Source: Gammaproteobacteria bacterium
GTDB lineage: Bacteria > Pseudomonadota > Gammaproteobacteria > Pseudomonadales > Azotimanducaceae
Length of the DNA: 32,682 bases
NCBI GenBank assembly: GCA_027295305.1
Contig: JAPULC010000188.1
Coordinates: 1-32,682 of the forward strand
Reading direction: 5' to 3'
The notes below the pieces were generated by a model. That model had not been told where the DNA came from. It ran no database searches and saw nothing but the letters and a program-made list of their open reading frames with translations. The translations under genes were made by a program, and so were the position numbers. Shown here piece after piece: positions 30,297 to 32,682 of this stretch (position 1 is its first letter; each line of letters starts with the position of its first letter).

Positions 30297-30503
30297 TCAG
30301 CCGAACGGCGGAACGTTGCGAAGCTCGGTCAGCGCAATGCGCTGTAATCGATACACCTCTTCCAGGGTGACGCCCAGCTCACGGCTCACATCCTCGAGTG
30401 AACCCGCTTCATCGCCACCGAGTCCGAATCGCCGGCATATCACCTTGCGGAGCACGTCCGGTAGCGACGACAGCCAGCGGTCGACGAGGGTATCGTCTCG
30501 CAT
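30297..30503 (-). CDS. Stand-alone sigma-70 region 4-like small protein (68 aa), RpoS region-4 paralogue
   Basis: [55 protein letters not shown] aligns to Rpo[56 protein letters not shown] (31/58 identical over the hand alignment). 3-nt gap to the rpoS stop, followed by a terminator. Confidence 0.82.
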   Translation of the reverse strand: MRDDTLVDRWLSSLPDVLRKVICRRFGLGGDEAGSLEDVSRELGVTLEEVYRLQRIALTELRNVPPFG

Positions 30504-30506
30504 GGC

Positions 30507-31490
30507 TCAGCTCGTGATGACCCATTCGCGCCTGAGACCCTGGTTCTCCAGCATCTCGCGCAATTGCTTCAAGGCTTCGACCTGGATCTGGCGCACACGC
30601 TCGCGGGTAAGACCGATCTCGCGGCCCACCTCTTCGAGGGTGGACAGGTCGTATCCGCGTAAACCGAAGCGCCGGCAGATAACCTCGCGCGGCTTCTCGC
30701 CAAGCGCCGACAGCCAGCGATCGACCTGCCCACGAAGATTATTGTCTTCGAGCAGAACGGCAGGGTCACGGGACTGTTCGTCGGCTATCGTCTCTGAAAA
30801 CGGTCGGCCCTCGTCGGCGCCGGAAAGATCGGTGGAGGTCACGCGCTCGGCGAGTTGCATGACGCGTCGCACGTCATTGGCCGGCTTGTCCACCAGATCC
30901 GCAATTTCTTCAACGGAGGGCTCGTGGTCGAGCTTCTGCGAAAGCTCGCGCTCGGCGCGCAAGTAACCGTTGAGCTCCTTCGCCACGTGAATCGGCAGGC
31001 GAATCGTGCGCGCATGATTCATGATGCCGCGCTCGATGGCTTGACGGATCCACCAGGTGGCGTACGTGGAGAAACGGAATCCGCGCTCCGGATCGAATTT
31101 CTCCACTGCACGTATGAGGCCGAGATTGCCTTCCTCGATGAGATCGAGCAGCGGCAGCCCTCGATTCAAATAGCGGCGCGCAATCTTCACCACGAGGCGC
31201 AGATTACTTTCGATCATCTTGCGGCGCGCGGCCGCGTCGCCGCGTTGGACACGCCGTGCAAGGCGTACCTCGTCGGCCGCGGTCAAAAGCTGCGAGGCGC
31301 CGATCTCGGCGAGATACATCTCGGTGGCATCGCCGATGCCTCGAGATGTGGGGGGAATTCCTTCCTCGATGACATCGTCATCGATGGCAATGTCTTTGCC
31401 GGCCTTGCTTCCATCGACAACCTGAAGACCTTCGAGCTTGTCAGTGTTCTCGTCGATCGCCGCGGCCTTGTCGCTCCATGCTGCTTCCAT
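30507..31490 (-). CDS. rpoS: RNA polymerase sigma factor RpoS
   Basis: 327 aa. [111 protein letters not shown]. Confidence 0.95.
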   Translation of the reverse strand: MEAAWSDKAAAIDENTDKLEGLQVVDGSKAGKDIAIDDDVIEEGIPPTSRGIGDATEMYLAEIGASQLLTAADEVRLARRVQRGDAAARRKMIESNLRLVVKIARRYLNRGLPLLDLIEEGNLGLIRAVEKFDPERGFRFSTYATWWIRQAIERGIMNHARTIRLPIHVAKELNGYLRAERELSQKLDHEPSVEEIADLVDKPANDVRRVMQLAERVTSTDLSGADEGRPFSETIADEQSRDPAVLLEDNNLRGQVDRWLSALGEKPREVICRRFGLRGYDLSTLEEVGREIGLTRERVRQIQVEALKQLREMLENQGLRREWVITS

Positions 31491-31519
31491 AAGGTCACCC
31501 GTTTCTTTGCCCTGGCCCT

Positions 31520-32095
31520 CTACGCTGCCGTTGACTCTAGAAGCCCGCAGGCTTCCAGAACGTCGTCGTTTCTCAACGGCTTGGTAAAGAACCTGTCAGC
31601 ACCGGCTGCGAGGATCTTGCGGGCCAATCCGGGTTCATCGAACCCCGTCATGGCAACCACGTGGATCTGCATCGTCTCCACGTCGCCCTTCAGCCTCCGG
31701 CACACCTCTATCCCGTTGAGTCCTGGCATCATGATGTCGAGTAACACGACGTCCGGCTTGAAGGTTGCTACCTTGCTGCCGGCTTCGAACCCGTCGAAAG
31801 CCGAGTCCACCACCACGTCGCCGCCCCGCTGCCGCAACAAATCCACAAGGAACTTGTTGATGTGCAGGTCGTCATCCACTACCAGGATTCGCCGTCCTTC
31901 GTCCTCCCCAAGATTTCCTGAAAGTCCCATTTCACGCGCAAAGTCTCGAACGGAGTCGATAGAAAACCGCCGGTGACCACCCGCAGTCATACGCGCCTCC
32001 AACAGACCTTTCTGGGCCCATTGACGGACGGTAATAGGGGATACCAGCAGTAAATCTGCGACTTCCGTTGGCGTTAGGTATCGTTTTTCTTTCAT
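31520..32095 (-). CDS. HTH (BldC/excisionase-like)-REC fusion transcriptional regulator
   Basis: N-terminal [44 protein letters not shown] (GGHRR wing). C-terminal ILVVDDD...[13 protein letters not shown]...VVAMTG...FFTKPL with all canonical receiver residues. Confidence 0.92.
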   Translation of the reverse strand: MKEKRYLTPTEVADLLLVSPITVRQWAQKGLLEARMTAGGHRRFSIDSVRDFAREMGLSGNLGEDEGRRILVVDDDLHINKFLVDLLRQRGGDVVVDSAFDGFEAGSKVATFKPDVVLLDIMMPGLNGIEVCRRLKGDVETMQIHVVAMTGFDEPGLARKILAAGADRFFTKPLRNDDVLEACGLLESTAA

Positions 32096-32113
32096 GCGTT
32101 CGATCGTACTTCT

Positions 32114-32185
32114 ATATCGGTTACAGCGAAATTATCGTTTTAATCGAATCAATCGATCTGCGCGGTATAATCGGTTTAATCGCTT
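32114..32185 (-). promoter_or_regulatory. Phased 9-bp iteron array upstream of the HTH-REC gene
   Basis: Eight consecutive 9-mers on the minus strand: AAGCGATTA AACCGATTA TACCGCGCA GATCGATTG ATTCGATTA AAACGATAA TTTCGCTGT AACCGATAT. CG is at positions 4-5 of every unit and CGAT in six of eight. Confidence 0.7.
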
Positions 32186-32192
32186 TGAGTGT

Positions 32193-32492
32193 CTAATACC
32201 AAAAGTTCATAAGAATCTCTTCATTCTGACCCTTTTGGACTAAGACGTATCCGTAGCTATCGGCGGGCGCCGAAAGGCCGACACACCGGCCAAGGCTCGG
32301 CGCGGGGGCGTTGGCTGGGTCGTGAATCAGGCGGGTGCTGGCGCGTCCGTCCAGCCCGAGCTCTTCGATCGCCGTCTCCCGCATACGGTATTTCTGGAGC
32401 TTGCCGTGCGCAACGAAGTAGCCGTTGTTAGGCGACACACTCACGGCAGACGAGACTCTTGCGGTATTAGAGAGGGGACCTGCCCCGGTCAA
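32193..32492 (-). CDS. Hypothetical protein (99 aa)
   Basis: ORF between the usp-like gene and the iteron array, TTG start abutting the usp stop. No family recognised; could be spurious or start later (e.g. MRETAIEEL). Confidence 0.35.
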   Translation of the reverse strand: MTGAGPLSNTARVSSAVSVSPNNGYFVAHGKLQKYRMRETAIEELGLDGRASTRLIHDPANAPAPSLGRCVGLSAPADSYGYVLVQKGQNEEILMNFWY

Positions 32493-32682
32493 TCACTCTT
32501 CCATGTCACCGATACGTACGGCCAGCACGTCACACTTGACACCGTGCAGCACGGCGTTGGCCGTCGAGCCCAGGAGCAGTCCCAACCCGTGGCGCCCATG
32601 GGTGCCCATCACGACCAGATCGACCCCCTCCGCCTCCGAAAGACGATGAATTTCGGAAGCGGGATTGCCGACGCACACGTGC
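32493..32682 (-). CDS. Universal stress protein (UspA family), C-terminal part, runs off the window
   Basis: PASEIHRLSEAEGVDLVVMGTHGRHGLGLLLGSTANAVLHGVKCDVLAVRI matches the C-terminal Usp motif G-x2-G-x9-G(S/T). Confidence 0.9.
   Translation of the reverse strand, partial: HVCVGNPASEIHRLSEAEGVDLVVMGTHGRHGLGLLLGSTANAVLHGVKCDVLAVRIGDMEE

Noticed and set aside
32114-32185. CRISPR array or plasmid-type origin iterons
   Set aside because: Units are 9 bp with no spacers, and there is no Rep or Cas gene. A regulatory operator fits better.
32471-32491. GGGGACCTGCCCC as a second copy of the 9318-9344 palindrome
   Set aside because: Only GGGG/CCCC pairs. The arms are imperfect and the flanking A/T tracts are missing.

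Overview
The window looks like a chromosomal segment of a high-GC gammaproteobacterium. Lineage is inferred only from gene content and order. The backbone is ordinary housekeeping DNA: a leuC-leuD-leuB-asd-fimV-truA block (-) with a divergent LysR-type regulator; a gpsA-DUF4389-DUF4892-prmB-aroC block (-); a TCA block sdhC-sdhD-sdhA-sdhB-sucA-sucB-lpd-sucC-sucD-htpG (-) with gltA divergent; an HIBADH-family oxidoreductase; and an rpoS locus. The most interesting material is at the right end and between genes. (1) A 68-aa stand-alone sigma-70 region-4 paralogue starts 3 nt after the rpoS stop. It is about 53% identical to RpoS region 4 by my hand count, with synonymous divergence, but has lost most residues expected to contact the -35 element. 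(2) Upstream of rpoS is a reversed-architecture regulator, an N-terminal BldC/excisionase-like HTH fused to a C-terminal receiver domain. It is preceded by a phased array of eight 9-bp units with a CGATTA-like core. (3) Two families of intergenic structured repeats occur. One has a 24-bp stem with two compensatory base-pair changes between copies, and its non-Watson-Crick pairs are almost all G.U in one orientation. The other is a ~170-195-bp element present three times inside the gpsA/htpG/lpd/sucB/sucA series. Several elements share an ACAGGGAYGT-like motif. (4) A 27-bp perfect odd palindrome encodes both stop codons of a convergent gene pair. No CRISPR array, tRNA, rRNA or transposase was found.
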